Assembly: GCF_035998675.1 (NCBI RefSeq)
Contig: NZ_DASYHI010000002.1
Coordinates: 62,001-126,000, forward strand
DNA length: 64,000 nucleotides
Source: Telluribacter sp035998675
Lineage (GTDB): Bacteria; Bacteroidota; Bacteroidia; Cytophagales; Spirosomataceae
Direction of reading: 5' to 3'
Position numbers and translations under genes: made by a program. Each line of letters starts with the position of its first letter. Position 1 is the first letter of the stretch. Shown here piece after piece: positions 34,893 to 41,902 of the stretch. The notes under the pieces were generated by a model. The model saw only the letters and a list, made by a program, of their open reading frames with translations. It had not been told where the DNA came from and did no database searches.

Positions 34893-35291
34893 ATGCTTTC
34901 CGATATAACTACCCGGGCCGACGTAGAGCGGCTGGTTGATACTTTTTATAATAAAGTGCGAGCGGATGAACTAATAGGGCCGCTGTTTAGTGAAGTAGCC
35001 CGGGTCAACTGGGACCTGCACCTGCCCAAAATGTACGATTTCTGGGAAGGTATCCTATTCGGAACGGGGCAGTACCGCGGGCGACCCATGCCGCCGCACT
35101 TTCGGCTTACCCAGCAGCATCCCTTACAAGCCCACCACTTTGAACGGTGGCTGGCGCTGTTTTACCAAACGGCCGATGAACTCTTTGAAGGAGACAAAGC
35201 CAGCGAAGTCAAGGTACGTGCCCAGAATATTGCCTCTATTATGGAGTTTCGGGTGGGGCAGATAAACGAAATAAACGGAGCGGCCAGTTAA
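34893..35291 (+). CDS. Group III truncated haemoglobin
   Basis: A 132-residue 2-on-2 globin, the usual truncated length. It begins DITTRADVERLVDTFYNKVRAD with the B-helix Phe-Tyr pair, has MYDFWEGILFGTGQYRG in the E-helix region, and the proximal histidine lies in AHHFERWLALF. Group III truncated globins bind oxygen, NO or sulfide in the cytoplasm; the physiological ligand here is unknown. It converges with a HAD hydrolase gene 9 bp away. A -7-like box lies upstream. Confidence 0.88.
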   Translation: MLSDITTRADVERLVDTFYNKVRADELIGPLFSEVARVNWDLHLPKMYDFWEGILFGTGQYRGRPMPPHFRLTQQHPLQAHHFERWLALFYQTADELFEGDKASEVKVRAQNIASIMEFRVGQINEINGAAS

Positions 35292-35300
35292 GCCGCTCCT

Positions 35301-35996
35301 TTATAAAATAGTTTTAAGTTCGTTCAGCTGACGGATGTCGTGGGTAGGTACTTCCTCAAAGCAGAGTCCGACAGGATTGTAGTAAACGGTATCCAGACCA
35401 AAGCGCTTGGCTCCCAGTATGTCCGCTTCCCAGTTGTCGCCAATCATGATGCACTCTTGGTGCCGGGCGCGGGCCATTTCCAGCGCGTAGGCAAATATGC
35501 GCGGGTCTGGTTTCTTGGCCTGTGCTTTTTCGTTGGTAATGATATTTTTGAAATAGTGCAGAATACCCGAATGCTGCATTTTACTGGCCTGAATATGGTC
35601 AAAGCCGTTGGTGACAATGTGCAGCACGTAGCCTCGCCCGGCAGCATAGTCCAGTACCTCGGTGGCGCCTTCAAGCAGGTACTTCTTCCGGGGGAGTAGT
35701 TCCAGGTAGGCTTCCCCGAGCTGCGTGCAGCAGGAAGGTTCTCCCAGTCCCATGGCTTCAAAAACCATCCGGAAGCGATTTTCCCGGATGTAGGAATGGG
35801 GGTGGGTACCCTGGTCAAAAGACTTCCACAACGCCAGATTAACCCGCGAAAAGGTGCTGATAAATTCATCACAGGATGTTACGCCGTGTCCGGTTAGCGC
35901 AAACCGGTCAAAAATTTCCAGTAAGGATTCGGATGAATTGCGCTCAAAGTCCCACAGAGTGTGGTCCAGATCAAAAAAAAGATGTTTGTACTTCAC
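35301..35996 (-). CDS. HAD-family noncanonical pyrimidine nucleotidase (YjjG-like)
   Basis: Haloacid-dehalogenase-fold phosphatase of 231 residues. Motif I is FFDLDHTLWDF with the nucleophile and acid aspartates, motif II is the Thr in HIVTNG, motif III the Lys in QAKKPDP, and motif IV is IGDNWEADILGA. The FFDLDHTLWDF start and four-helix cap match the YjjG group, which hydrolyses noncanonical dUMP/dTMP-like nucleotides. The start is a GTG at 35996 in front of the conserved KYKHLFFDLDH; no ATG is near. It lies 56 bp after the ferredoxin-like gene's start side on the same strand, possibly co-transcribed. Confidence 0.85.
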   Translation of the reverse strand: MKYKHLFFDLDHTLWDFERNSSESLLEIFDRFALTGHGVTSCDEFISTFSRVNLALWKSFDQGTHPHSYIRENRFRMVFEAMGLGEPSCCTQLGEAYLELLPRKKYLLEGATEVLDYAAGRGYVLHIVTNGFDHIQASKMQHSGILHYFKNIITNEKAQAKKPDPRIFAYALEMARARHQECIMIGDNWEADILGAKRFGLDTVYYNPVGLCFEEVPTHDIRQLNELKTIL

Positions 35997-36052
35997 AAAT
36001 CAGACTTTTAACTCCTCATTCTTTTCTTCCCGGGGCAAAAACAACTCCCTAT

Positions 36053-36358
36053 TTACACATCCAGCTTCAGCCGCTCAACAGGTACTCCATTAACCAGATG
36101 GCTTTCAATAATTTCCTCCACATCCGAAAGCTGTACGTTACCGTAAAAAATACCTTCGGGATACACAACCACAGTCGGCCCAAAGGCACACATATCCAGG
36201 CAGGCTGTACCCTGCGCGCGCATTTCGGGCATTAGCTTACGCTCTTTCATGGATGTCTTGAAGGCGTCCACCAGCGCCAGTCCGTGCTCGCGACCGCAGC
36301 ATTTTTTGGGAGCATCTTTCTGGTTGGTACAAACGAATACGTGTTTACTATACTTCAT
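36053..36358 (-). CDS. Thioredoxin-like [2Fe-2S] ferredoxin
   Basis: Small (101-residue) cytoplasmic ferredoxin of the thioredoxin-like 2Fe-2S class related to NuoE. It begins KHVFVCTNQKDAPKKCCG, where the first cysteine and the CC pair supply two cluster ligands; the others are in TACLDMCAFGP. The C-terminal YPEGIFYGNVQ is typical. It probably acts as an electron carrier. It precedes the HAD hydrolase gene on the same strand. Confidence 0.88.
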   Translation of the reverse strand: MKYSKHVFVCTNQKDAPKKCCGREHGLALVDAFKTSMKERKLMPEMRAQGTACLDMCAFGPTVVVYPEGIFYGNVQLSDVEEIIESHLVNGVPVERLKLDV

Positions 36359-36388
36359 AAGAATTTGTAAATAAGGTAAGGTAGCAAG

Positions 36389-36426
36389 TGCTACTAATAC
36401 AAATAAATGCTACTAATATAAATAAA
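36389..36426. repeat. Two tandem copies of a 19-bp AT-rich unit
   Basis: TGCTACTAATACAAATAAA at 36389-36407 is followed directly by a copy with one mismatch at 36408-36426. Confidence 0.75.
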
Positions 36427-36735
36427 GGATAATCTTTTCTGGATATATCAACGTATGTATACCAAACGCTAGTCAGCCAAAGGTAGTGAAACCACGGTGG
36501 ATTATGGGTACCAACAGACCAGCAGCCAGCGACTTTATCCTGTCCTAACTACTGATCAATCTAAAAAAGTATCTTTTTTTTGACCGTTCACTAAATAGTT
36601 TTTATTGTTGCGTCAGATTTTCTGAACTACTTTGGGGTAATAAGAGTTTATTATTTTAAGAAAAATGGTAGAATAGTTCAACTTTTTCATTGATAGTGTC
36701 TACCTTTATAGATCGGAAAAAAAAGGCCAAAAACG

Positions 36736-36764
36736 GGATTAAACTTGTTAACAATTGTTAATCC
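36736..36764. promoter_or_regulatory. Nested palindrome upstream of the sigma factor gene
   Basis: Outer arms GGATTAA (36736-36742) and TTAATCC (36758-36764) enclose a perfect 14-bp palindrome TTAACAATTGTTAA at 36748-36761. It lies about 180 bp before the sigma factor ATG and could be a repressor or activator site. Confidence 0.4.
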
Positions 36765-36941
36765 TCGGTATTTCCCGAAAAAAACCAAATAGAATACTTG
36801 CAAATCATTGAGCAAATATATTTCTTTGATATATCTAAGAAATAGACACAATAAAATAAGCTTCATACGGAACTCAGTTAAAAAAGAAAGGAGGAACAAT
36901 ATCGACACACGGCTCTACGTTAACTAAATCGAATACATAGA

Positions 36942-37544
36942 ATGGATAATAAAGTCCAAGTTAGCGACAGTGAGTTGATTTCGCTGTACATCCGTGGAGA
37001 CGAAAAAGCCTTTGAAAAGCTGGTTCAACGCCATAAGTCCAGAGTTTATACGACTATTTATCTGATTGTAAAAGACCAATACGTTGCCGAAGATCTGATG
37101 CAGGATACGCTCATCAAGGCAGTGGATACTATAAAGTCAGGTAAATATAACGAAGAGGGTAAGTTTCTGCCATGGATTATCCGAATCGCTCACAACCTCG
37201 CAATTGATTATTTCAGACGTGATAAACGCTACCCCAATGTAGTGTTTGAAGATGGAAGCAGTGTGTTTAATACACTTGACTTTTCGGAAGACTCGGTAGA
37301 GTCAATCCAGATTCGTCAGGAAACACATGAACAACTGAGGGAGATGATCCAGCGGTTACCCGATGTGCAAAGGCAGGTACTCATCATGCGCCACTATGAG
37401 GACATGAGCTTTCAGGAGATCGCCGACGCTACGGGTGTGAGCATTAATACGGCATTGGGGAGGATGCGTTACGCGCTGATTAATTTGCGCAAGCAATTTA
37501 GCCAACGTACTCCGCAATATGACAAAAACTTTTACTTACGATGA
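36942..37544 (+). CDS. ECF-type RNA polymerase sigma factor
   Basis: A 200-residue sigma-70-family protein with only regions 2 and 4. Region 2 includes FEKLVQRHKSRVYTTIY and the core-binding/melting segment AEDLMQDTLIKAVDTI, then WIIRIAHNLAIDYFRRDKR; region 4 has DVQRQVLIMRHYEDMSFQEIADATGVSINT, with the helix-turn-helix in QEIADATGVSINTALGRM. It directs transcription of an unknown regulon. The reading frame of an 82-residue protein starts 26 bp before its end, so the two are translationally coupled, as is common for sigma/anti-sigma pairs. A long AT-rich leader precedes it. Confidence 0.92.
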   Translation: MDNKVQVSDSELISLYIRGDEKAFEKLVQRHKSRVYTTIYLIVKDQYVAEDLMQDTLIKAVDTIKSGKYNEEGKFLPWIIRIAHNLAIDYFRRDKRYPNVVFEDGSSVFNTLDFSEDSVESIQIRQETHEQLREMIQRLPDVQRQVLIMRHYEDMSFQEIADATGVSINTALGRMRYALINLRKQFSQRTPQYDKNFYLR

Positions 37545-37767
37545 TGTTGTACGGTATTTATATGCCGAAACAACCCAACAGGAAAACGCTCTGATTGTTG
37601 AGGCACTCGCCCTTGACGACAACCTGATGAATTTTTACCTTGATTCGCTCGAACTGCAGCAGCAGATGAACCGAATTGTTAGGGTACCTTCTGACCGGGT
37701 TATTAATCGGGCTCTGAATTACTCCTGTAATTACCATATTACTCAACCGGTCGAACTGTCTGTTTAG
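37519..37767 (+). CDS. Small protein coupled to the sigma factor
   Basis: An 82-residue acidic protein (MTKTFTYDDVVRYLYAE...) overlapping the sigma factor gene by 26 bp in another frame. It is predicted mostly helical (QENALIVEALALDDNLMNFYLDSLELQQQMNRIV) with no transmembrane segment, no zinc motif HxxxCxxC and no signal. I do not recognise a family. Position and coupling make a soluble regulator of the sigma factor plausible, but this is inference. It is followed by a strong hairpin. Confidence 0.7.
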   Translation: MTKTFTYDDVVRYLYAETTQQENALIVEALALDDNLMNFYLDSLELQQQMNRIVRVPSDRVINRALNYSCNYHITQPVELSV

Positions 37768-37799
37768 ATAATTCCTGACCGGTTGATTTCTTTTTAGGG

Positions 37800-37845
37800 C
37801 TATCTGTCTGCTGCAGCCTATCTGCAAGCAGACAGATAGACTTTT
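37800..37845 (+). terminator. Nested hairpin terminator after the sigma operon
   Basis: Twelve-bp perfect stem (37800-37811 with 37828-37839) whose loop contains a second 5-bp stem (TGCAG...CTGCA at 37812-37826), followed by CTTTTATT. A weaker 9-bp inverted repeat (37744-37752 with 37777-37785) overlaps the preceding stop codon. Confidence 0.7.
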
Positions 37846-37865
37846 ATTGCTTTTAGTCAATTAGC

Positions 37866-38528
37866 ATGCAGAAGAAAGAACGCTTTCGATTATTCCTCGA
37901 TTACTTTACTACTCATTTTCCCCAGCCCCAGACCGAACTTCAGTTTAGTAACGCCTACGAGCTGCTCGTGGCGGTGATCCTGTCGGCCCAGTGTACCGAC
38001 AAGCGCATCAACGCCATTACTCCCAAGCTGTTTGAACGCTTCCCGGACCCGCCGTCGCTGGCGGCTTCGACGGCCGAAGAGGTATTTACGTACATACGCT
38101 CGGTATCGTACCCTAATAATAAAAGTAAACATCTGGTCGGGATGGCCCGTATGCTGGTGGAGGAGTTTGGGGGCGAAATACCGGCTACCGTGGAGGAGCT
38201 ACAGCGTATGCCGGGCGTAGGCCGCAAAACCGCCCACGTTATTACCTCCATTATATTTAATCAACCTACTATGGCGGTTGACACGCACGTATTCCGCGTG
38301 TCGCACCGGTTGGGGCTGGTACCCCGCACAGCTACTACCCCGCTGGCGGTAGAGAAAAGCCTCATGCCCTATATACCCAGGGAGCTGGTACCCAAGTCAC
38401 ACCACTGGTTGATCCTGCACGGCCGGTATATCTGCCTAGCCCGCAGCCCCAAATGCCACGAGTGCCCGCTGACTCCTATTTGTAAGTACTTCGAGCAGCA
38501 GCAGAAAAAGAAGAAAATCTTTGAATAA
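37866..38528 (+). CDS. nth: Endonuclease III
   Basis: Bifunctional DNA glycosylase/AP lyase that removes oxidised pyrimidines in base excision repair. The 220-residue length is standard. The helix-hairpin-helix and catalytic lysine lie in LQRMPGVGRKTAHVI, the catalytic aspartate in AVDTHVFRVSHRLG, and the [4Fe-4S] cluster ligands in CLARSPKCHECPLTPIC (C-x6-C-x2-C-x5-C). It follows the sigma factor terminator and is alone on this strand until the FKBP gene. Confidence 0.96.
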   Translation: MQKKERFRLFLDYFTTHFPQPQTELQFSNAYELLVAVILSAQCTDKRINAITPKLFERFPDPPSLAASTAEEVFTYIRSVSYPNNKSKHLVGMARMLVEEFGGEIPATVEELQRMPGVGRKTAHVITSIIFNQPTMAVDTHVFRVSHRLGLVPRTATTPLAVEKSLMPYIPRELVPKSHHWLILHGRYICLARSPKCHECPLTPICKYFEQQQKKKKIFE

Positions 38529-38709
38529 TTTTTGGGGCTGTTTCCAACTATACTGTCCACACAGGGCTCTTATGGTTAGGGTACGCACCAGCAGGATATT
38601 TCGGAACGGGTTTGCAACAACCTTTAACGCAGCCGCGTAAAGTAGTAGAGCCCCCAAATACGGTAACATCAACCCAATTTATTTTTATTAACTTTTTTCA
38701 AATTATTTT

Positions 38710-39588
38710 ATGCTTAAAAAGTGGACAGTAGCAGCGTGTATGGCTCTGGCAGTGATGCTGGGTGCTTGTACTAGTTTTCTGGAGAACGAGGATGCCAATA
38801 AGCTTCAGGAAAATGAAGAGCAGATTCAAAGATATCTGAAAGGAAATAATCTGAGCGCCACTCAGGATTCAACTGGTTTGTATTATATTATTAATCAGGC
38901 AAATCCTTCCGGTCAAAAGGCCAAAGTAGGTGACGAAGCCAGCATTTACTACCGGATGTATACCCTGAACGGAGCCCTGGTAGATAGTACCGAAACCTCC
39001 AAGCAGAAGCCGCTGGTAATACCGGTGGGTACGAGCCTGCTGCTCCCTGGTATGGAAAAAGCCCTGAGTCTGATACGTACCGGCGAAAAGGCTACCTTTC
39101 TACTGCCTTACTACCTGGCCTGGGGCAATACCGCCTATGAGGATATACCTGCCTATTCGGTAATTCGGATTGAAATGCAGCTGGCCGGACTACGTTCGGA
39201 AGCGAAGCAAATAGAAGACTATGTAGTAAAGAAGGAGTACACCGTGTCAGACAAAGTAGCCGCTAATCTTCACATTATACGCCTGAATACCGTGAGCGGT
39301 GACAGCATAGGTCGGGGCAAGTCGGTTAAGGTAAACTATTCCGGAAAACTACTGACAGGGACTGAGTTTGACAAAGGAACCCTGGAATTCATTACCGGTA
39401 GTGGTAGTATGATTCCCGGTTTTGACCAGGGTATTCGCAAGCTTCGGGTAGGTGAGAAAGCGGTAATGATATTCTCCTCTTCCCTGGGTTATGGCCGTAC
39501 CGGCCGGGTAAACCAGCAAACCGGACAGTACGTCATTCCGCCTTTTGCTCCTATGGCCTTTGAAGTAGAAATAGTAAGCGCGAAGTAG
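38710..39588 (+). CDS. Lipoprotein with two FKBP-type peptidyl-prolyl isomerase domains
   Basis: A 292-residue lipoprotein; the signal ends in the lipobox MLGACTS, so it is probably anchored in the outer or inner membrane facing the periplasm. Two FKBP domains follow: the first at about residues 65-160 (KVGDEASIYYRM, LLPGMEKALSLIRTGEKATF) and the second at about 185-292 (GKSVKVNYSGKLLTG, MIPGFDQGIRKLRVGEKAV). Both have the aromatic prolyl-binding residues at least in part. It should assist folding of exported proteins. A bidirectional terminator follows. Confidence 0.9.
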   Translation: MLKKWTVAACMALAVMLGACTSFLENEDANKLQENEEQIQRYLKGNNLSATQDSTGLYYIINQANPSGQKAKVGDEASIYYRMYTLNGALVDSTETSKQKPLVIPVGTSLLLPGMEKALSLIRTGEKATFLLPYYLAWGNTAYEDIPAYSVIRIEMQLAGLRSEAKQIEDYVVKKEYTVSDKVAANLHIIRLNTVSGDSIGRGKSVKVNYSGKLLTGTEFDKGTLEFITGSGSMIPGFDQGIRKLRVGEKAVMIFSSSLGYGRTGRVNQQTGQYVIPPFAPMAFEVEIVSAK

Positions 39589-39617
39589 TTCAATAATAAT
39601 CTTGTCATAAAATAAGA

Positions 39618-39647
39618 AAAGCCCCGGACACACTGTGCCGGGGCTTT
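39618..39647. terminator. Bidirectional terminator between FKBP and pseudouridine synthase genes
   Basis: Ten-bp stem AAAGCCCCGG / CCGGGGCTTT (39618-39627 with 39638-39647) with a 10-nt loop; T-rich on both strands, serving the convergent genes. Confidence 0.85.
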
Positions 39648-39669
39648 CTGTATGAGGGGAGGTAGGTAA

Positions 39670-41610
39670 CTACAATAGGTACTTGAGGCGCACGACTTCC
39701 TTCTCGGTCAGGAAGCGCCACTTACCCCGGGGTAAATCTTTTTTATTAAGACCGGCAAACGTAGTTCTATCCAGTTTTTTGACTTCGTAGCCCAGGTGTT
39801 CAAACATGCGGCGTACGATACGGTTGCGTCCGCTATGGATTTCAAGGCCAATTACCTGGGCGTCCGGGGTTACAATACCTACATCATCGGGTTTGATAAA
39901 ACCATCTTCCAGTTCGACACCCGCACGCAGCGCTTCAAAATCTTCCGTTGTAATGGGTTTGTCAAGTTCAGCCTGGTATACTTTCTTAACACCGCTCGAC
40001 GGGTGCGTTAGCTTTTCGGCCAGTTCGCCGTCGTTGGTGAGCAGCAGCAGTCCGGTCGTGTTCCGGTCCAGGCGCCCAACCGGGTACACCCGCTCCTGAC
40101 ACGCGCCCTCAATAAGGTCAAGTACTGTCTTGCGGTCTTCGGGGTCTTCGGTAGTCGTAATATAGTCTTTAGGTTTGTTTAGCAGCATGTACACCATCCG
40201 CTCCGGATTCAGTGCTTTCTTGCCGTACTTCACCACGTCCGTAGGTTTTACCTTATAACCCATTTCGGTAATGGTCTTGCCGTTTACGGAAATCTGCCCG
40301 GAGGCAATCAGATCATCGGCTTCGCGACGTGAGCAAATACCGGCGTTGGATATGTAGCGGTTGAGGCGCATGAGATCTTCTTCACCAGCCGGACGCTTGG
40401 TACGGGGTTTGTCCTCCTCATACCGACTCAAGTCATAGCGGGGTGCCCGGTCAAAACGTCCTACCCGACGGCTGGGACCTTCGCCGGCGGTATCATCGTC
40501 GGTAGTACTACGGGCCGGACGGTCGCTTTCCTGCCGCTCAAAACGCGGCTTAGCGAAGCCCGGCTTGTCGAAGCCCGGCTTTCCAAATCTGGGTTTATCG
40601 TAACTGCCTTCTCCACCTTCACGCCGGGGTTTGAAATCCCCTTCGGACCTGGGACCACGACTGTTTTTTTTCCGGTCAGGCGTAACCCGGTCAGGCGTGA
40701 CCCGGTCAAAGGAGCGGGGAGGCCGGTCAGTGCCTTCTTCCCGGCGGGGTCGGAACTCGCCCTCCCGTTGGGAGCCGCGGCTGCTTCTTTCCCTGTCAAA
40801 CGGGCGGTCAGAGCCTTCTTCCCGGCGGGGCCGGAACTCGCCTCTGGGCTTATCAGGATCGTTACGTTCAAAACGCGGCTTATCGAAGCTTGGTTTGCCA
40901 AAGCCCGACTTAGAGAAGCCCGGCTTCCCAAATCTGGGTTTATCGTAGCTACCTTCTCCACCTTCACGACGGGGTCTGAAGTCTCCCTCGGACCTTGGTC
41001 CACGGCTGTCTCTTTCCCGGTCAGGCGTGCCCCGGTCAAGCGTGCCCCGGTCAAAGGAACGGGGTGGCCGCTCAGTACCTTCTTCCCGACGCGGCCGAAA
41101 CTCGCCCTCCCGTTTGGGACCGCGGCTGCTACTTTCCCTGTCAGGCGTACCTCGGTCAAAGGAGCGGGGTGGCCGGTCAGTACCTTCTTCCCGGCGGGGC
41201 CGGAACTCGCCTCTGGGCTTATCAGGGTTGCCCTCATTCCGATCAAAGGAACGGGCAGGGCGCTCTGTACGTGGTTTATCGAAGCCCGGTTTGCCAAAAC
41301 GCGGCTTATCGAATCCCGATTTAGAAAAGCCCGGTTTGGAGAAACCCGGTTTGGAGAAACCTGGTTTGCCAAAGCCAGGCTTTCCGAAGCGCTTATCGCC
41401 TGCTGGACGCCCCTCCGGGCGACTTCCAAAATCTCGGGCCGGTCGGTCGCTGCGCTCTCCCGCCGGGCGGGGAGCAGGCGGGGTACCTGCTTTAAGACTT
41501 GATTTTTTAATACTCGGCTTACTGAACCGGCTTTCCGGAGCAGGAGAAAAACCCGTTTTGCGAGGGCCCGCAGCTCTTGTGTTCTTTGAATTACGATTTT
41601 GTTTTTTCAT
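39670..41610 (-). CDS. RluB-like 23S rRNA pseudouridine synthase with long repetitive N-terminus
   Basis: A 646-residue protein. The last ~265 residues are a normal RsuA/RluB-type synthase: S4 domain LNRYISNAGICSRREADDLI, then VGRLDRNTTGLLLLTNDG with the catalytic aspartate, and EIHSGRNRIVRRMFEHLG. The first ~380 residues are a basic, low-complexity region made of KPGF/KPRF tetrapeptide-like runs and repeats of EFRPRREEGTDRPPRSFDR. Two long tandem copies of a block (GEFRPRREEG... to GSYDKPRFGKPGF...) are visible. The tail is probably disordered and may bind RNA or other ribosome-assembly factors. Long frames on both strands through this region are products of the repeats, not genes. Confidence 0.9.
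   Translation of the reverse strand: MKKQNRNSKNTRAAGPRKTGFSPAPESRFSKPSIKKSSLKAGTPPAPRPAGERSDRPARDFGSRPEGRPAGDKRFGKPGFGKPGFSKPGFSKPGFSKSGFDKPRFGKPGFDKPRTERPARSFDRNEGNPDKPRGEFRPRREEGTDRPPRSFDRGTPDRESSSRGPKREGEFRPRREEGTERPPRSFDRGTLDRGTPDRERDSRGPRSEGDFRPRREGGEGSYDKPRFGKPGFSKSGFGKPSFDKPRFERNDPDKPRGEFRPRREEGSDRPFDRERSSRGSQREGEFRPRREEGTDRPPRSFDRVTPDRVTPDRKKNSRGPRSEGDFKPRREGGEGSYDKPRFGKPGFDKPGFAKPRFERQESDRPARSTTDDDTAGEGPSRRVGRFDRAPRYDLSRYEEDKPRTKRPAGEEDLMRLNRYISNAGICSRREADDLIASGQISVNGKTITEMGYKVKPTDVVKYGKKALNPERMVYMLLNKPKDYITTTEDPEDRKTVLDLIEGACQERVYPVGRLDRNTTGLLLLTNDGELAEKLTHPSSGVKKVYQAELDKPITTEDFEALRAGVELEDGFIKPDDVGIVTPDAQVIGLEIHSGRNRIVRRMFEHLGYEVKKLDRTTFAGLNKKDLPRGKWRFLTEKEVVRLKYLL
40470..41490. repeat. 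Imperfect tandem repeats within the pseudouridine synthase gene
   Basis: Arrays of short units coding KPGF, KPRF, EFRPRREEG and SFDRGTPDR, with a larger block of roughly 300-350 bp present twice (about 40520-40850 and 40850-41200). The repetition is at the DNA as well as the protein level, so unit number could vary by recombination or slippage. Boundaries are approximate. Confidence 0.75.
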
Positions 41611-41902
41611 AGGAATGCAGTATCACTACTGGATGAATTATCCTTTTTGCAACTGTTTGTTTGGTAATTGAGCAGGGAGAATACTATTGATAGGTTTTTA
41701 ACTTTTTGACTGGAAGTAGTTGTTGTAAACCAGGCTGATTTTCAGAAAATTGTATCTGTTTTTGTAACGGGCCAGCAAAGTTAGGGGATTTTTATTTACG
41801 AAGAATTTTCTATTCCTTTTTATCCGAAAATCAAATATGCAGCGTTAGTAATAACTGAATTTGGATTCAGTACCTAATCTACCCCTGACCTACACCAGCC
41901 TT

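Larger units (their letters stand above)
36359..36941. other. 583-bp AT-rich intergenic region upstream of the sigma factor gene
   Basis: It holds a tandem duplication at 36389-36426 and an interrupted palindrome at 36736-36764 (described separately). No convincing protein-coding frame, RNA gene or terminator is seen in the rest. Its length suggests regulation of the downstream sigma factor gene. Confidence 0.6.

Noticed and set aside
36687..36908. A 73-codon hydrophobic open frame in the gap upstream of the sigma factor gene.
   Set aside because: It reflects AT-rich sequence on the minus strand (Leu/Phe/Ile), with no signal, ribosome site or conserved look.
40461..41671. Several long open frames antisense or out of frame to the pseudouridine synthase gene (for example 40768-41502 and 41027-41671 plus, 40461-41429 minus).
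   Set aside because: They arise from GC-rich tandem repeats lacking stop codons; their translations are Arg/Ser/Pro/Gly low complexity and the true frame has conserved domains.
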